From: Streptomyces pactum | GTDB taxonomy: Bacteria; Actinomycetota; Actinomycetes; Streptomycetales; Streptomycetaceae | NCBI RefSeq assembly: GCF_016031615.1 | Contig: NZ_JACYXC010000001.1 | Span: 5,332,001 to 5,396,000 of the forward strand | Reading direction: 5' to 3' | Length of the DNA stretch: 64,000 nucleotides | Shown: positions 43,356-53,510 of the stretch, piece after piece | Layout: every line of letters starts with the position of its first letter | Numbering within the stretch: the stretch's first letter is position 1 | Made by a program: the position numbers and the translations under genes | Notes under the pieces: model-generated | What the model was told of the DNA's origin: nothing | What the model saw: only the letters and a program-made list of their open reading frames with translations | Database searches by the model: none

Positions 43356-43895
43356 ATGAACATCTGCGTCTTCTGCTCCGCCGCCGACCTGGACGACCGC
43401 TACACCACCCCCGCCCGCGAGTTCGCCCGGCTCATCGGGGCGGGCGGGCACACCCTGGTGTGGGGCGGCTCGAACGTCGGGCTGATGAAGGTCATGGCGG
43501 ACGGGGTGCAGGAGGCGGGCGGCCGGCTGGTCGGGGTCTCGGTGGAGTTCCTGGCCGCCAAGGCGCGGCCGGACGCGGACGAGATGCTGATCACGAAGGA
43601 CCTCGCCGAGCGGAAGGCGGAGATGCTCGCCCGCGCCGACGCCATCGTGATCATGGTGGGCGGGACCGGCACGCTGGACGAGGCGACCGAGATCCTTGAA
43701 CTGAAGAAGCACAACCTGCACACCAAGCCGGTGGTGCTGCTCAACGCGGCCGGCTTCTACGACGGGCTCAAGCAGCAGTTCCAGCGGATGGAGGCGGAGG
43801 GCTTCCTCCCGGTGCCGCTCACCGAGCTGGTCTTCTTCGCGGAGGACGGCGTGGGGGCGATGGCGTATCTGGAGGAGGCCCACGGCGTCGTCTGA
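43356..43895 (+). CDS. LOG/TIGR00730 Rossmann-fold nucleotide hydrolase-like protein
   Basis: 179 aa. N-terminal NICVFCSAADLDDRY and LVWGGSNVGLMKVMADG are family markers. The catalytic loop reads VGGTGTLDEATEIL: it keeps GGxGTxxE but has Val in place of the usual Pro. Family members release cytokinin-type bases or cleave NMPs (PpnN-like). No SD is clear; the ATG was chosen by homology start. Confidence 0.9.
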   Translation: MNICVFCSAADLDDRYTTPAREFARLIGAGGHTLVWGGSNVGLMKVMADGVQEAGGRLVGVSVEFLAAKARPDADEMLITKDLAERKAEMLARADAIVIMVGGTGTLDEATEILELKKHNLHTKPVVLLNAAGFYDGLKQQFQRMEAEGFLPVPLTELVFFAEDGVGAMAYLEEAHGVV

Positions 43896-43920
43896 GCGGG
43901 CCCGTGGTACCCATGGGTGC

Positions 43921-44610
43921 ATGCGTACACATCTGATCACCGGCGCCGGCTCGGGTATCGGCACCGTCGTCGCCGAGCGGCTCGCCGAGCGGGGCGACCA
44001 GCTGTGGCTGCTGGCGCGGGACGCCGGCCGGGCCAAGGAGCTGGCCGCGCGCTTCCCGGGCGCGAAGACGCTGGTGGGCGACCTGGCCGAGCCGGAGCGG
44101 CTGTCCTGGGCGTTCGGGCACCAGACCCTGCCGGACCGGCTCGACTCGCTGCTGCACATCGCCGGCGTGGTGGAGCTGGGGACGGTCGGGGAGCTGACCC
44201 CGAAGGTGTGGAACCAGCAGCTCGCCGCCAACCTGGTGGCCCCGGCCGAGCTGACCCGGCTGCTGCTGCCGCAGCTGCGGGTGGCCCAGGGGCACGTGCT
44301 CTTCGTCAACTCCGGCGCCGGCCTGCGGGCCAACGCCCAGTGGGGCGCCTACGCGGCGAGCAAGCACGGGCTGAAGGCGCTCGCCGACGCGCTGCGCTGG
44401 GAGGAGTCCGGCAACGGGGTGCGGGTCACCTCCGTCTACCCCGGCCGCACCGCCACCCCGATGCAGGAGAAGGTGCACCGGCAGGAGGGCAAGGAGTACG
44501 ACCCCGGCCGCTGGATCACCCCCGAGTCGGTGGCCACCACCATCCTCACCGCGCTGGACCTGCCGCCCGGCGCGGAGATCACCGACCTGTCGGTGCGCCC
44601 GCAGGGCTGA
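43921..44610 (+). CDS. Short-chain dehydrogenase/reductase
   Basis: 229 aa classical SDR. Cofactor motif TGAGSGIG (8-15), LLHIAGVVELG (NAG-like with IAG), catalytic Ser in VNSGAG and YAASK for Tyr/Lys. Short length with a C-terminal VTSVYPGRTATPMQEKVHRQEG, as in SDR proteins of the YciK/DltE type. Substrate unknown. It starts 26 nt after the LOG gene and may share its transcript. Confidence 0.92.
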   Translation: MRTHLITGAGSGIGTVVAERLAERGDQLWLLARDAGRAKELAARFPGAKTLVGDLAEPERLSWAFGHQTLPDRLDSLLHIAGVVELGTVGELTPKVWNQQLAANLVAPAELTRLLLPQLRVAQGHVLFVNSGAGLRANAQWGAYAASKHGLKALADALRWEESGNGVRVTSVYPGRTATPMQEKVHRQEGKEYDPGRWITPESVATTILTALDLPPGAEITDLSVRPQG

Positions 44611-44775
44611 CGCCGGAACCGGCCCCGCCCGCCCCGGTGACCGGCCCCGTGCCGGTGACCGCTCGCGGACGGTGTGCGGGGCACCGGGGGCGTCCCGGAC
44701 CGTCCGGGCGCCCGTTCCCGGCCCGGGCGGCGTGGTGGCGGGGCGCGGATTTTCGGATCCGCGCCCGCCCCCTCG

Positions 44776-44781
44776 TACGCT
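44776..44781 (+). promoter_or_regulatory. -10-like box, leaderless MetE-like gene
   Basis: TACGCT ends 7 nt before GTG 44789, with no SD, pointing to a leaderless start. Confidence 0.5.
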
Positions 44782-44788
44782 TCGGGGC

Positions 44789-45814
44789 GTGAGCGAGAAC
44801 GCGAGCGACGAGAAGAAGACCAGCTGGGGACCGGGCACCGCCACCGGCATCGGCTCCATGCCGGGCGGCGACGCCCGCGAGGCGGCGAAGACCGTGACCG
44901 GGTCCCTGGAGGCCCTGCCGTACCTGCCGGAGCTGCCCGCCCGGGGCCCCGGCGCCGACATGATCGGCCGCACCGCCGGACTGCTGGCGGAGCTGTACGC
45001 CCATGTGGAGCCCAGCGGCTGGCGGATCAGCGACCGGCCCGGACGGGACACCCGGCGGGCCCGCTCCTGGCTGCGCGAGGACCTGGACGCGCTGGAGGAG
45101 TTCACCCAGGGCTACACCGGCGCGCTGAAGATCTCGGCGGTCGGCCCCTGGACGCTCGCCGCCGCCCTGGAACTCCGCAACGGCGAGGCCGCGATCAGTG
45201 ACCCCGGCGCCTGCCGGGACCTGGCCGCCTCGCTCGCCGAGGGGCTGCGCCACCACCTCGCCGAGGTACGGCGCCGGGTGCCCGGCGCCCGGCCGGTGCT
45301 CCAGCTCGACGAGCCCTCGCTGACGGCGGTGCTCACCGGATCGGTCCGCACCGCCAGCGGCTACCGCACCCACCGCGCGGTGGACCGGGGCGTGGTCGAG
45401 GGCGCCCTGCGCGAGGTGACGGCGGTCGCGGCGGGCGCCGAGGTCGTCGTGCACTCGTGCGCCCCCGCCGTACCCTTCGCGCTGCTGCGGCGCGCCGGGG
45501 CCACCGGAATCTCCTTCGACCTCGCGCTGCTCACCGAACGTGAGGAAGAGACGATCGGGGAGGCGGTGGAGGGCGGTACCACCCTCTTCGTCGGCGCGGT
45601 GCCCGCGGTGGACGGCCCGTTGTCGGACCCGGCCGGTAGCGTCATGGGGGTAAGGACGCTGTGGCGCAGGCTGGGGCTGTCACCGGGGACTCTCGCCGAG
45701 TCCGTGGTGGTCACCCCGGCGTGCGGGCTCGCGGGTGCCTCGCCCGCGTACGCGCGCGCCGCGCTGGCCCACTGCGTCCGGGCGGCGAGATCGCTCGCCG
45801 ACAACCCTGAGTAA
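44789..45814 (+). CDS. MetE-like (UROD/MetE superfamily) methionine synthase-related protein
   Basis: 341 aa, about the size of the catalytic C-terminal half of MetE. N-terminal TGIGSMPGGD is typical of short actinobacterial forms. Candidate zinc ligands: His222 and Cys224 (VVVHSCAP), Cys312 (TPACGLAG). The position expected for the zinc-site Glu seems to be Asp in ISFDLALL. The methyl donor is unknown; it is often annotated as methionine synthase, but short MetE-like proteins may use other donors. It lies 15 bp before ligA, so it is probably cotranscribed. Confidence 0.87.
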   Translation: MSENASDEKKTSWGPGTATGIGSMPGGDAREAAKTVTGSLEALPYLPELPARGPGADMIGRTAGLLAELYAHVEPSGWRISDRPGRDTRRARSWLREDLDALEEFTQGYTGALKISAVGPWTLAAALELRNGEAAISDPGACRDLAASLAEGLRHHLAEVRRRVPGARPVLQLDEPSLTAVLTGSVRTASGYRTHRAVDRGVVEGALREVTAVAAGAEVVVHSCAPAVPFALLRRAGATGISFDLALLTEREEETIGEAVEGGTTLFVGAVPAVDGPLSDPAGSVMGVRTLWRRLGLSPGTLAESVVVTPACGLAGASPAYARAALAHCVRAARSLADNPE

Positions 45815-45829
45815 CGGGAGGACGAGACG

Positions 45830-48031
45830 GTGGCCGGCGAACAGCAAGCAACGGTGCCCGCCGAAGCACGGGAGAAGCACGCCCAGCTCGCCGAGGAGAT
45901 CGAGGAGCACCGCTTCCGGTACTACGTGAAGGACGCGCCCGTCATCAGCGACGCCGAGTTCGACCGGCTGCTGCGCTCGCTGGAGGCGCTGGAGGACGAG
46001 TACCCCGAGCTGCGCACCCCGGACTCGCCCACCCAGAAGGTCGCCGGCTCCTACGAGACGGAGTTCACCGAGGTCGCGCACCGGGAGCGGATGCTCAGCC
46101 TGGACAACGCCTTCGAGGACGAGGAGCTGACCGCCTGGGGCGACCGCATCGCCCGCGAGCTGGGCGAGCCGGCCGCGGCCGGCGGCTCGTACCACTTCCT
46201 GTGCGAGCTGAAGGTGGACGGCCTGGCGGTCAACCTCACCTACGAGCACGGCCGGCTCACCCGCGCCGCCACCCGCGGCGACGGCGTCACCGGCGAGGAC
46301 ATCACCCCCAACGTCCGCACCATCGCCGAGATCCCGGACCGGCTGGCCGGCGACCGGGTCCCGGCGCTGGTGGAGATCCGCGGCGAGGTCTACTTCCCCC
46401 GCGAGCGCTTCGACGACCTCAACGCCCGCCTGGTGGAGGCCGGCAAGCCGCCGTTCGCCAACCCGCGGAACGCGGCGGCCGGCTCGCTGCGCCAGAAGGA
46501 CCCCAAGGTCACCGCCTCCCGGCCGCTGCACATGGTGGTGCACGGCATCGGCGCCCGCGAGGGCCTGGACATCGACCGGCTCTCCGAGGCGTACGACCTG
46601 CTGCGCGCGTGGGGCCTGCCCACCGCCCGCCACAACCGGGTGGCCGGCTCGCTGGACGATGTGCGCCGGTTCATCGCCACCTACGGGGACAGCGAGACCC
46701 GCCACTCGGTCGAGCACGAGATCGACGGCGTGGTGGTCAAGCTCGACGAGATCCCGCTTCAGGGGCGGCTGGGCTCCACCTCGCGCGCCCCGCGCTGGGC
46801 GATCGCCTGGAAGTTCCCCCCGGAGGAGGTCAACACCAAGCTCCTGGACATCCGGGTCGGCGTGGGCCGCACCGGGCGCGTCACCCCCTACGCCGTGGTG
46901 GAGCCGGTGACCGTGGCCGGCTCCGAGGTGGAGTTCGCCACCCTGCACAACCAGGACGTGGTGAAGGCCAAGGGCGTGCTCATCGGCGACACCGTGGCGC
47001 TGCGCAAGGCCGGCGACGTCATCCCCGAGATCCTCGGCCCGGTCACCGACCTGCGGGACGGCACCGAGCGGGAGTTCGTGATGCCCGCCGCGTGCCCGGA
47101 GTGCGGCAGCGCGCTGCAGCCCATGAAGGAGGGCGACGTCGACCTGCGCTGCCCCAACGCCCGCTCCTGCCCCGCCCAGCTGCGCGAGCGGATCTTCTAC
47201 CTGGCCGGCCGCAAGTGCCTGGACATCGAGAACCTCGGCTACGTGGCCGCCGCCGCGCTCACCCGGCCGCTGGAGCCCGCCGAACCGCCGCTGCGCGACG
47301 AGGGCGACCTGTTCACCCTCGACATCGAACAGCTGCTGCCGATCCGCTCCTACGTCCTGGACCCGGACAGCGGACTGCCCAAGCGCGACCCGAAAACCGG
47401 CGAGGAGAAGATCGTCACCTTCTTCGCCAACCAGAAGGGCGAGCCGAAGAAGAACACCCTGGCGATGCTGGAGAAGATCGAGGCCGCCAAGGACCGCCCG
47501 CTCGCCCGGATCATCACCGGCCTGTCCATCCGCCACGTGGGACCGGTGGCCGCCGTGGCACTCGCCCGGGAATTCCGGTCCATCGACCGGATCGCGGAGG
47601 CCGACGAGGCGGAACTGGCCGCCGTCGAAGGCGTCGGCCCGACCATCGCCGCCTCGGTCAAGCAGTGGTTCGCCGAGGACTGGCACCGCGAAATCATCCG
47701 GAAATGGCGCGCCGCCGGAGTCCGGATGGAGGAAGCCGGCGGTGAGGACGAAGGGCCGCGCCCGCTGGAGGGCGTCACCGTCGTGGTCACCGGAACCCTG
47801 GCGTCCTACACCCGGGACGCCGCCAAGGAAGCGCTGCAGAGCCGTGGCGCGAAAGTCACCGGCGCGGTGTCGAAGAAGACCGGATTTGTCGTCGTCGGGG
47901 ACAACCCCGGCTCGAAATACGACAAGGCGATGCAGCTGAAAGTCCCCGTGCTCGACGACGCCGGATTCACCGTGCTCCTCGAACAAGGGCCCGAAGCCGC
48001 CCGGGAGGTGGCCCTCACTTCACCGGAATAG
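45830..48031 (+). CDS. ligA: NAD+-dependent DNA ligase
   Basis: 733 aa, replicative and repair nick sealing. Ia/adenylation domain with catalytic Lys128 (CELKVDGLAVNL), OB domain (VEPVTVAGSEVEFATLHN), four-Cys zinc finger starting at Cys422 (CPECG ... CPNARSCPAQ), HhH repeats, and C-terminal BRCT (about 642-725, GVTVVVTGTLASY). GTG 45830 is about 8 nt after GGAGG. A 30-residue insertion-like stretch after the zinc finger (LTRPLEPAEPPLRDEGDL) is typical of actinobacterial LigA. Confidence 0.97.
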   Translation: MAGEQQATVPAEAREKHAQLAEEIEEHRFRYYVKDAPVISDAEFDRLLRSLEALEDEYPELRTPDSPTQKVAGSYETEFTEVAHRERMLSLDNAFEDEELTAWGDRIARELGEPAAAGGSYHFLCELKVDGLAVNLTYEHGRLTRAATRGDGVTGEDITPNVRTIAEIPDRLAGDRVPALVEIRGEVYFPRERFDDLNARLVEAGKPPFANPRNAAAGSLRQKDPKVTASRPLHMVVHGIGAREGLDIDRLSEAYDLLRAWGLPTARHNRVAGSLDDVRRFIATYGDSETRHSVEHEIDGVVVKLDEIPLQGRLGSTSRAPRWAIAWKFPPEEVNTKLLDIRVGVGRTGRVTPYAVVEPVTVAGSEVEFATLHNQDVVKAKGVLIGDTVALRKAGDVIPEILGPVTDLRDGTEREFVMPAACPECGSALQPMKEGDVDLRCPNARSCPAQLRERIFYLAGRKCLDIENLGYVAAAALTRPLEPAEPPLRDEGDLFTLDIEQLLPIRSYVLDPDSGLPKRDPKTGEEKIVTFFANQKGEPKKNTLAMLEKIEAAKDRPLARIITGLSIRHVGPVAAVALAREFRSIDRIAEADEAELAAVEGVGPTIAASVKQWFAEDWHREIIRKWRAAGVRMEEAGGEDEGPRPLEGVTVVVTGTLASYTRDAAKEALQSRGAKVTGAVSKKTGFVVVGDNPGSKYDKAMQLKVPVLDDAGFTVLLEQGPEAAREVALTSPE

Positions 48032-48251
48032 ACGCCCCATCAGCCATACGGAGTAGGCCATATTCGGTCCCGGGTAGTTCCCCGGTCGGCCAGCGGGCAT
48101 CACCCTTACAGCGCATACCAGATGGTCACGGATGGCCGGGTGGCATTCGGGCAACCGCTGCCGATCGCCGCCCGCCGCCGCCGTCTGCCGCCTACTGTTG
48201 AGGAGTGCGCCTGCCGTGGCGCGGGCACCGCCGGCTGTGAGAGGGACGGGT

Positions 48252-50925
48252 ATGGAACCGACCGACAGTGCCGCCCCGGCGTCGCGGCTGCGCCGTCTGG
48301 TGCAGCCGACCCTGCCCACCGCGGCCCTGGTGGTCGCCGCCGTCGCCTTCGGCGCCGGGATCTACCGGACGCTCGACCGGGGCCGGGCGCTCTTCCCCGA
48401 CGGCACCGTGGGCTGGTCGCTCGCCGTCCTCACCGGCCTGATCGTGGGCCACCTGGTCGCCCTGGGCCGGGACCGCTGGTGGGGCGGCACCGGCTCCGGC
48501 GCCGCGCTGACCCTGGCCACCCTGCTGCTCTTCGGCTGGCTGCCCGCGGTCCTGATCAGCCTCGCCGTCGTCGTCCTGGTCGGCGCCGCCCGCCGGCACC
48601 GCTGGCGGCAGGCCCTGCTGCACGGCTCCATCGACATCCTGGGCCTGGGCGCCGCCGCGCTCACCCTCGCCGCCTTCGGGACCGTGCCCTCGGTGGAACA
48701 CGCCTGGCACCCCGACGGCTGGGAGCTGTACCACGTCCCGCAGGTGGCGCTGGCGGCTTTCGGCTATCTGCTGGTCACCCGGGCGCTGCTGTGGTTCGCC
48801 CTCGCCCAGCCCGGCACCGCCCTGCGCACCGTCGCCCGCACCGCGCTGGTCCGGCAGGCCCTGGTCGGCGTCGCGCTGCTGGGCATCTCCCCGCTCATCG
48901 TGGTCGTCGCCGACCACCGCCCGCTGATGCTCCCGCTGTTCGCGGTGCCGCTGATCGCCCTGGACTCCACCCTGTGGATCGCCCGGGTCCGCGCCGAGGA
49001 GCAGCTGCGGGACCCGCTGACCGGACTGCCCAACCGCCAGTGGCTGCTGGACCGCACCTGGACCGCCCTGGACGAGGCCGAACGGGAGGGCGTGCGGACC
49101 GCCCTGGTCCTCATCGACCTGGACCGCTTCCGCTCGGTCAACGACACCCTCGGCCACCTCGCCGGCGACCGGCTGCTGCTCCAGATCGCCGAACGGCTCC
49201 GGCTGGCACTGCCCCGGGGCGCCGAGGCGGCCCGGCTCGGCGGCGACGAGTTCGCCGTCCTGCTGCCCACCGCCGACTCCCTCACCAGCGCCCAGCGGGT
49301 GGCCCGCAACCTCATCTCGGCGCTCGGCTCCCCGCTCGACCTCGACGGGCTCACCCTGGTGCTGGAGGCGAGCGCCGGGGTCGCCGTCTACCCCGACCAC
49401 GCGCAGGACGCCGAAGGGCTGCTGCGCCGCGCCGACGTGGCGATGTACCAGGCGAAGCGGGACCGCAGCGGCGCCGAGGTGTACGAGGCCCGGCGGGACG
49501 GCAACACCCCCGACCGGCTGGGCCTCCTGGGCGACCTGCGCCGCGCCCTCGACGCCGGCCAGGTCGAACTCCACTACCAGCCCAAGGTCGGCTTCGACGG
49601 CCACGTCGCCGGGCTGGAGGCGCTGGTCCGCTGGGCGCACCCGGACCGCGGCCGGGTCCCGCCCGACGAGTTCATCGCCATCGCCGAGAGCTCCGGGCTG
49701 ATGCCCCGGCTGACCGAGTACGTGCTGGAGACCGCGCTCGGCCAGGTCGCCCGGTGGCGGGCCGACGGCCTGGAGGTGCCGGTCGCGGTCAACGTCTCCC
49801 CGCGCGACGTGCACACCCCCGGCTTCGCCGGCGCGGTCGCCGGACGGCTCGCCCGGCACGGCGTCCCGCCCGGCGCGCTGCAACTGGAGATCACCGAACA
49901 CGTGCTGCTGGAGGACCCGCAGCGGGCCGCCGACACCCTCGCCGGACTCGCCGGCCACGGCGTGAAGATGTCCCTGGACGACTTCGGCACCGGGTACTCC
50001 TCCCTGGTCCACCTGCGGCGGCTGCCGGTCAGCGAGCTGAAGATCGACCGGTCCTTCGTGGCCCGGCTGGCGGTGGACAACGAGGACGCCGAGATCGTGC
50101 GCTGCACCGTGGACCTCGCCCACTCCCTCGGACTGCTGGTGGTCGCCGAGGGCGTCGAGGACGACGAGACCTGGGAGCGGCTGCGCGACCTGGGCTGCGA
50201 CGCGGTGCAGGGCTGGCTGGTCGCCGCGGCGATGCCGCCGGAGGAGACCACGGCCTGGCTGCGCACCCGCGGCGAGGGCACCGGCCGCGGCGCCGGTGCG
50301 GCCGGCGGGCCCGCCGCCGTCCGGCCCGCGCCGGCCGACGGAACCCGGCCCGCCGCGGCCGGCGGTGCGCGCGGGCCGGCCGGCCCCGCCCTGCCGCCCG
50401 GCCCGGGCTCGGCGAAGGCCGCCGGCGGGACGCGGGGCTCCGGCCCGGCGAAGGCCCCCGGCGGGGCGCGGACCCCGGACGGCGCGCGGACCCCGGGCGG
50501 GGCGCGCGGCTCCGACGGGGCGAGGACCTCCGGTGGCACGCGGACCTCCGGTGGCACGCGGAACTCCGGCGGGGCGAGACCCTCCGACGGGGCGCGGGCG
50601 GTGGGCGGTTCACGGCAGACCGGCGGAACGGGCGGGTCCGGCGCGCCGCGCGTCACCGCCCCGGGCGGCCCCCGGCCCGCCCGGGACCCCTGGACCCTTC
50701 CCCGAGCCGGAACCGGCCGCCGGCCCGGTCCCGCTGCGGCCGTGCCCGCGCACCGGGGCCGGGACACCGGTGGAGCCGGTCCCGCTCGCCGAGTCCGCGC
50801 CGCTCATCGAGCCCGAGCCGCTCGCCCCGGCGGCGGTGCCGCTGGACGGCCCGCAGCCCGAGGTCGCCGCCACCGCGGCGGCCACCACCACCGCCGACCG
50901 CGAGGCGGACCAGTCGGTCACCTGA
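48252..50925 (+). CDS. rmdB: Membrane GGDEF-EAL protein, RmdB-like, apparent frame change
   Basis: Membrane c-di-GMP enzyme. ATG 48252 has GAGGG about 6 nt upstream. Several N-terminal helices (about 25-230), then GGDEF with intact motif Gly330-Phe334 and EAL with Glu456 (LEALVRW), plus NVSPRDV, EITEHVLL and DDFGTGYSS. The position before GGDEF where an inhibitory RxxD could sit reads RGAE, so no I-site. S. coelicolor RmdB (SCO5495), next to ligA, is a c-di-GMP phosphodiesterase. After about residue 680 comes a Gly/Ala/Arg hexapeptide repeat, then an apparent frame change near 50660-50690. The shifted frame ends sensibly at 50925 (ADREADQSVT), whereas the unshifted one runs on to 51449 and into gatC. 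Confidence 0.87.
50460..50639 (+). repeat. 18-bp tandem repeat encoding (G/D)GARTx hexapeptides
   Basis: Ten units of 18 bp: GGARTP, DGARTP, GGARGS, DGARTS, GGTRTS, GGTRNS, GGARPS, DGARAV, GGSRQT, GGTGGS. They lie in the RmdB C-terminal tail, just before the apparent frame change. Confidence 0.9.
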
Positions 50926-51271
50926 GCCGGGCCCGCGCCGACCGCGCCACCCACCCCGGGTCAGGGGCCCGCCCCGGGCGGGGCGGCGCACCGGCACCGG
51001 CGTCCGGAACGGGCCCGCGCCCGGGGACCCCGGCCCGCCGCCGAGCGACCCCGCGCCGGGCCGGACGTCCGCCCCGGGGCGACCGCCGCCGCGACCGCGC
51101 GGACGTCCGCCCGGGCACCGCGGGCGGGCCCGCTCCCGGCGCCCGCCGGGACCTGGGCCCGCCGCCGAGAGGCCCCGCGCCGGGCCGCGACGGTACGTGT
51201 TTCGCCCGTAGCACCCGCCGAGCCATAGGATTGGCCGCGAAACACTCCACACTCACCCTGAGGATCGCTGC
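50926..51271. other. Intergenic region before gatC with a repeated 33-bp block
   Basis: About 346 bp. A block at 51032-51064 recurs at 51155-51187 with few mismatches (GCCGCCGAG and CCCCGCGCCGGGCCG shared). A -10-like TAGGAT at 51226-51231 is the probable gatC promoter. No gene. Confidence 0.6.
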
Positions 51272-51568
51272 ATGCCTGGCATCACGCGCGAGGAGGTCGC
51301 CCACCTCGCCCGGCTGGCGCGTCTGGAGCTGCGCGACGAAGAGCTCGACCACTTCGCCGGACAGCTCGACGACATCATCGGCGCGGTCGCCCGCGTCTCC
51401 GAGGTCGCCGACCAAGACGTACCGCCGACCTCCCACCCGCTGCCGCTGACCAACGTCATGCGCCCGGACGAGGTCCGTCCCTCGCTGACCCCGCAGGAGG
51501 CGCTCTCCGGCGCCCCCGCCCAGGAGCAGCAGCGTTTCAAGGTGCCGCAGATCCTGGGGGAGGAGTAA
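51272..51568 (+). CDS. gatC: Asp/Glu-tRNA amidotransferase subunit C
   Basis: 98 aa. GatC wraps GatA and links it to GatB. Start MPGITREEVAHLARLARLELRDEE is canonical; GAGGA lies 8 nt upstream. The C-terminal MRPDEVRPSLTPQEALSGAPAQEQQRFKVPQILGEE is complete. Four bases separate it from gatA. Confidence 0.97.
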   Translation: MPGITREEVAHLARLARLELRDEELDHFAGQLDDIIGAVARVSEVADQDVPPTSHPLPLTNVMRPDEVRPSLTPQEALSGAPAQEQQRFKVPQILGEE

Positions 51569-51572
51569 TCAC

Positions 51573-53066
51573 ATGGCTGATCTGACCAGGCTCACCGCGG
51601 CCGAGACCGCCGCGAAGATCGCGTCCGGCGAGGTCACCGCCGTCGAGGTCACCGAGGCCCACCTGGCGCGCATCGACGCGGTGGACGAGAAGGTCCACGC
51701 CTTCCTGCACGTCGACCGGGCCGGCGCCCTCGCCCAGGCCCGCGCCGTGGACGAGAAGCGGGAGCGCGGCGAGAAGCTCGGCCCGCTGGCCGGGGTGCCG
51801 CTGGCGCTCAAGGACATCTTCACCACCAAGGGCGTGCCGACCACCGTCGGTTCCAAGATCCTTGAGGGCTGGGTGCCGCCGTACGACGCCACGCTCACCC
51901 GCCGGCTCAAGGACGCGGACGTCGTCATCCTCGGCAAGACCAACATGGACGAGTTCGCCATGGGGTCCTCCACCGAGAACAGCGCCTACGGCCCCACCGG
52001 CAACCCGTGGGACCTCACCCGCATCCCGGGCGGTTCCGGCGGCGGTTCCTCCGCCGCCCTCGCCTCGTACCAGGCGCCGCTGGCCATCGGCACCGACACC
52101 GGCGGCTCGATCCGCCAGCCGGCGGCCGTCACCGGCACCGTCGGCGTCAAGCCCACCTACGGCGCGGTCTCCCGCTACGGCATGGTGGCCTTCTCCTCCT
52201 CCCTCGACCAGGGCGGGCCGTGCGCCCGCACCGTGCTGGACGCGGCGCTGCTGCACGAGGTGATCGCCGGGCACGACCCGCTGGACTCCACCTCCATCGA
52301 CGCGCCGGTGCCGCCGGTGGTCGAGGCCGCCCGCAACGGCTCGGTGGAGGGCATGCGGGTCGGCGTGGTCAAGCAGTTCCGCGGCGAGGGCTACCAGGCC
52401 GGCGTGATGCAGCGCTTCGAGGAGTCGGTGGCGCTGCTCAAGGAGCTGGGCGCCGAGATCGTCGAGCTGGACTGCCCCTCCTTCGACCTGGCGCTGGCCG
52501 CGTACTACCTCATCGCGCCCTCCGAGTGCTCCTCCAACCTGGCCCGCTTCGACGCCATGCGGTACGGCCTGCGGGTCGGCGACGACGGCACCCGGTCGGC
52601 CGAGGAGGTCACCTCGCTCACCCGCGAGGCCGGCTTCGGCGCCGAGGTCAAGCGCCGGATCATGCTGGGCACCTACGCCCTGTCGTCCGGCTACTACGAC
52701 GCCTACTACGGCTCCGCCCAGAAGGTCCGCACGCTCATCAAGCAGGACTTCGAGCAGGCCTTCGAGCAGGTGGACGTGATCGTCTCGCCGACCACGCCCA
52801 CCACCGCCTTCCCGATCGGCGAGCGCGCCGACGACCCGATGGCGATGTACCTGGCGGACCTGTGCACCATCCCGACCAACCTGGCGGGCAACGCGGCGAT
52901 GTCCCTGCCGTGCGGCCTGGCGCCCGAGGACGGGCTGCCGGTGGGCCTGCAGATCATCGCCCCGGCCATGGCCGACGACCGCCTGTACCGGGTGGGCGCC
53001 GCCGTCGAGGCCGCGTTCACCGCCCGGTGGGGCCACCCGCTGCTGGAGGAGGCACCGTCGCTGTGA
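51573..53066 (+). CDS. gatA: Asp/Glu-tRNA amidotransferase subunit A (amidase)
   Basis: 497 aa amidase-signature enzyme that releases ammonia from glutamine for misacylated Glu-tRNA(Gln) or Asp-tRNA(Asn). Catalytic triad Lys80 (ALKDIF), Ser155 (GGSGGGSS), Ser179 (TDTGGSIRQPA). GGAGGAG precedes the ATG. Complete, with no unusual features. Confidence 0.98.
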   Translation: MADLTRLTAAETAAKIASGEVTAVEVTEAHLARIDAVDEKVHAFLHVDRAGALAQARAVDEKRERGEKLGPLAGVPLALKDIFTTKGVPTTVGSKILEGWVPPYDATLTRRLKDADVVILGKTNMDEFAMGSSTENSAYGPTGNPWDLTRIPGGSGGGSSAALASYQAPLAIGTDTGGSIRQPAAVTGTVGVKPTYGAVSRYGMVAFSSSLDQGGPCARTVLDAALLHEVIAGHDPLDSTSIDAPVPPVVEAARNGSVEGMRVGVVKQFRGEGYQAGVMQRFEESVALLKELGAEIVELDCPSFDLALAAYYLIAPSECSSNLARFDAMRYGLRVGDDGTRSAEEVTSLTREAGFGAEVKRRIMLGTYALSSGYYDAYYGSAQKVRTLIKQDFEQAFEQVDVIVSPTTPTTAFPIGERADDPMAMYLADLCTIPTNLAGNAAMSLPCGLAPEDGLPVGLQIIAPAMADDRLYRVGAAVEAAFTARWGHPLLEEAPSL

Positions 53067-53238
53067 CCGCCGCACCCCACGGACCCGGCCGCGCCCTGCG
53101 CGGCCGGTCCCGGGCCGCGGCGGGCGACGGACCGGCCACCGGGCCGCACCCGACCACGAATCCCGCACCCCCGTGCCGCCCCGGTGGCACGGGGGCACGC
53201 CCCGGGCCACCCGCCCGGGGGCAGAACGGAGGCACGCT

Positions 53239-53478
53239 GTGAGCGCTCTGAAGAAGGCCAAGGGCTTCAAGAAGTCCCGGCCCGGCACGTACCTGTCCAT
53301 CGGCACCACGCTCTTCGGCGCCCTGGGCATCATCAAGCAGGTCAAGAAGGCCCGCATCGAGCAGGACACGCTGCAGCTGATCGACGCGGCCGTCTCCGCC
53401 GCCGCCGTGGTCACCAGCGTCGCCCTGCTGGTGCGGGAGCTCAAGCGCATCGGCGACGACGACGTCCTCGCGGACTGA
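53239..53478 (+). CDS. Small conserved membrane-associated protein between gatA and gatB
   Basis: 79 aa from GTG 53239 (GGAGG 7 nt upstream). Lys-rich start (ALKKAKGFKKSRPG), a hydrophobic stretch TYLSIGTTLFGALGII, charged middle, second hydrophobic segment AAVSAAAVVTSVALLV, charged end. No catalytic motif. From memory a similar small gene sits at this place in other streptomycetes, so it is likely real; function unknown. Confidence 0.85.
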   Translation: MSALKKAKGFKKSRPGTYLSIGTTLFGALGIIKQVKKARIEQDTLQLIDAAVSAAAVVTSVALLVRELKRIGDDDVLAD

Positions 53479-53510
53479 GCTGACCGAGCGGACTGAAAGG
53501 TTAGTTTTCC

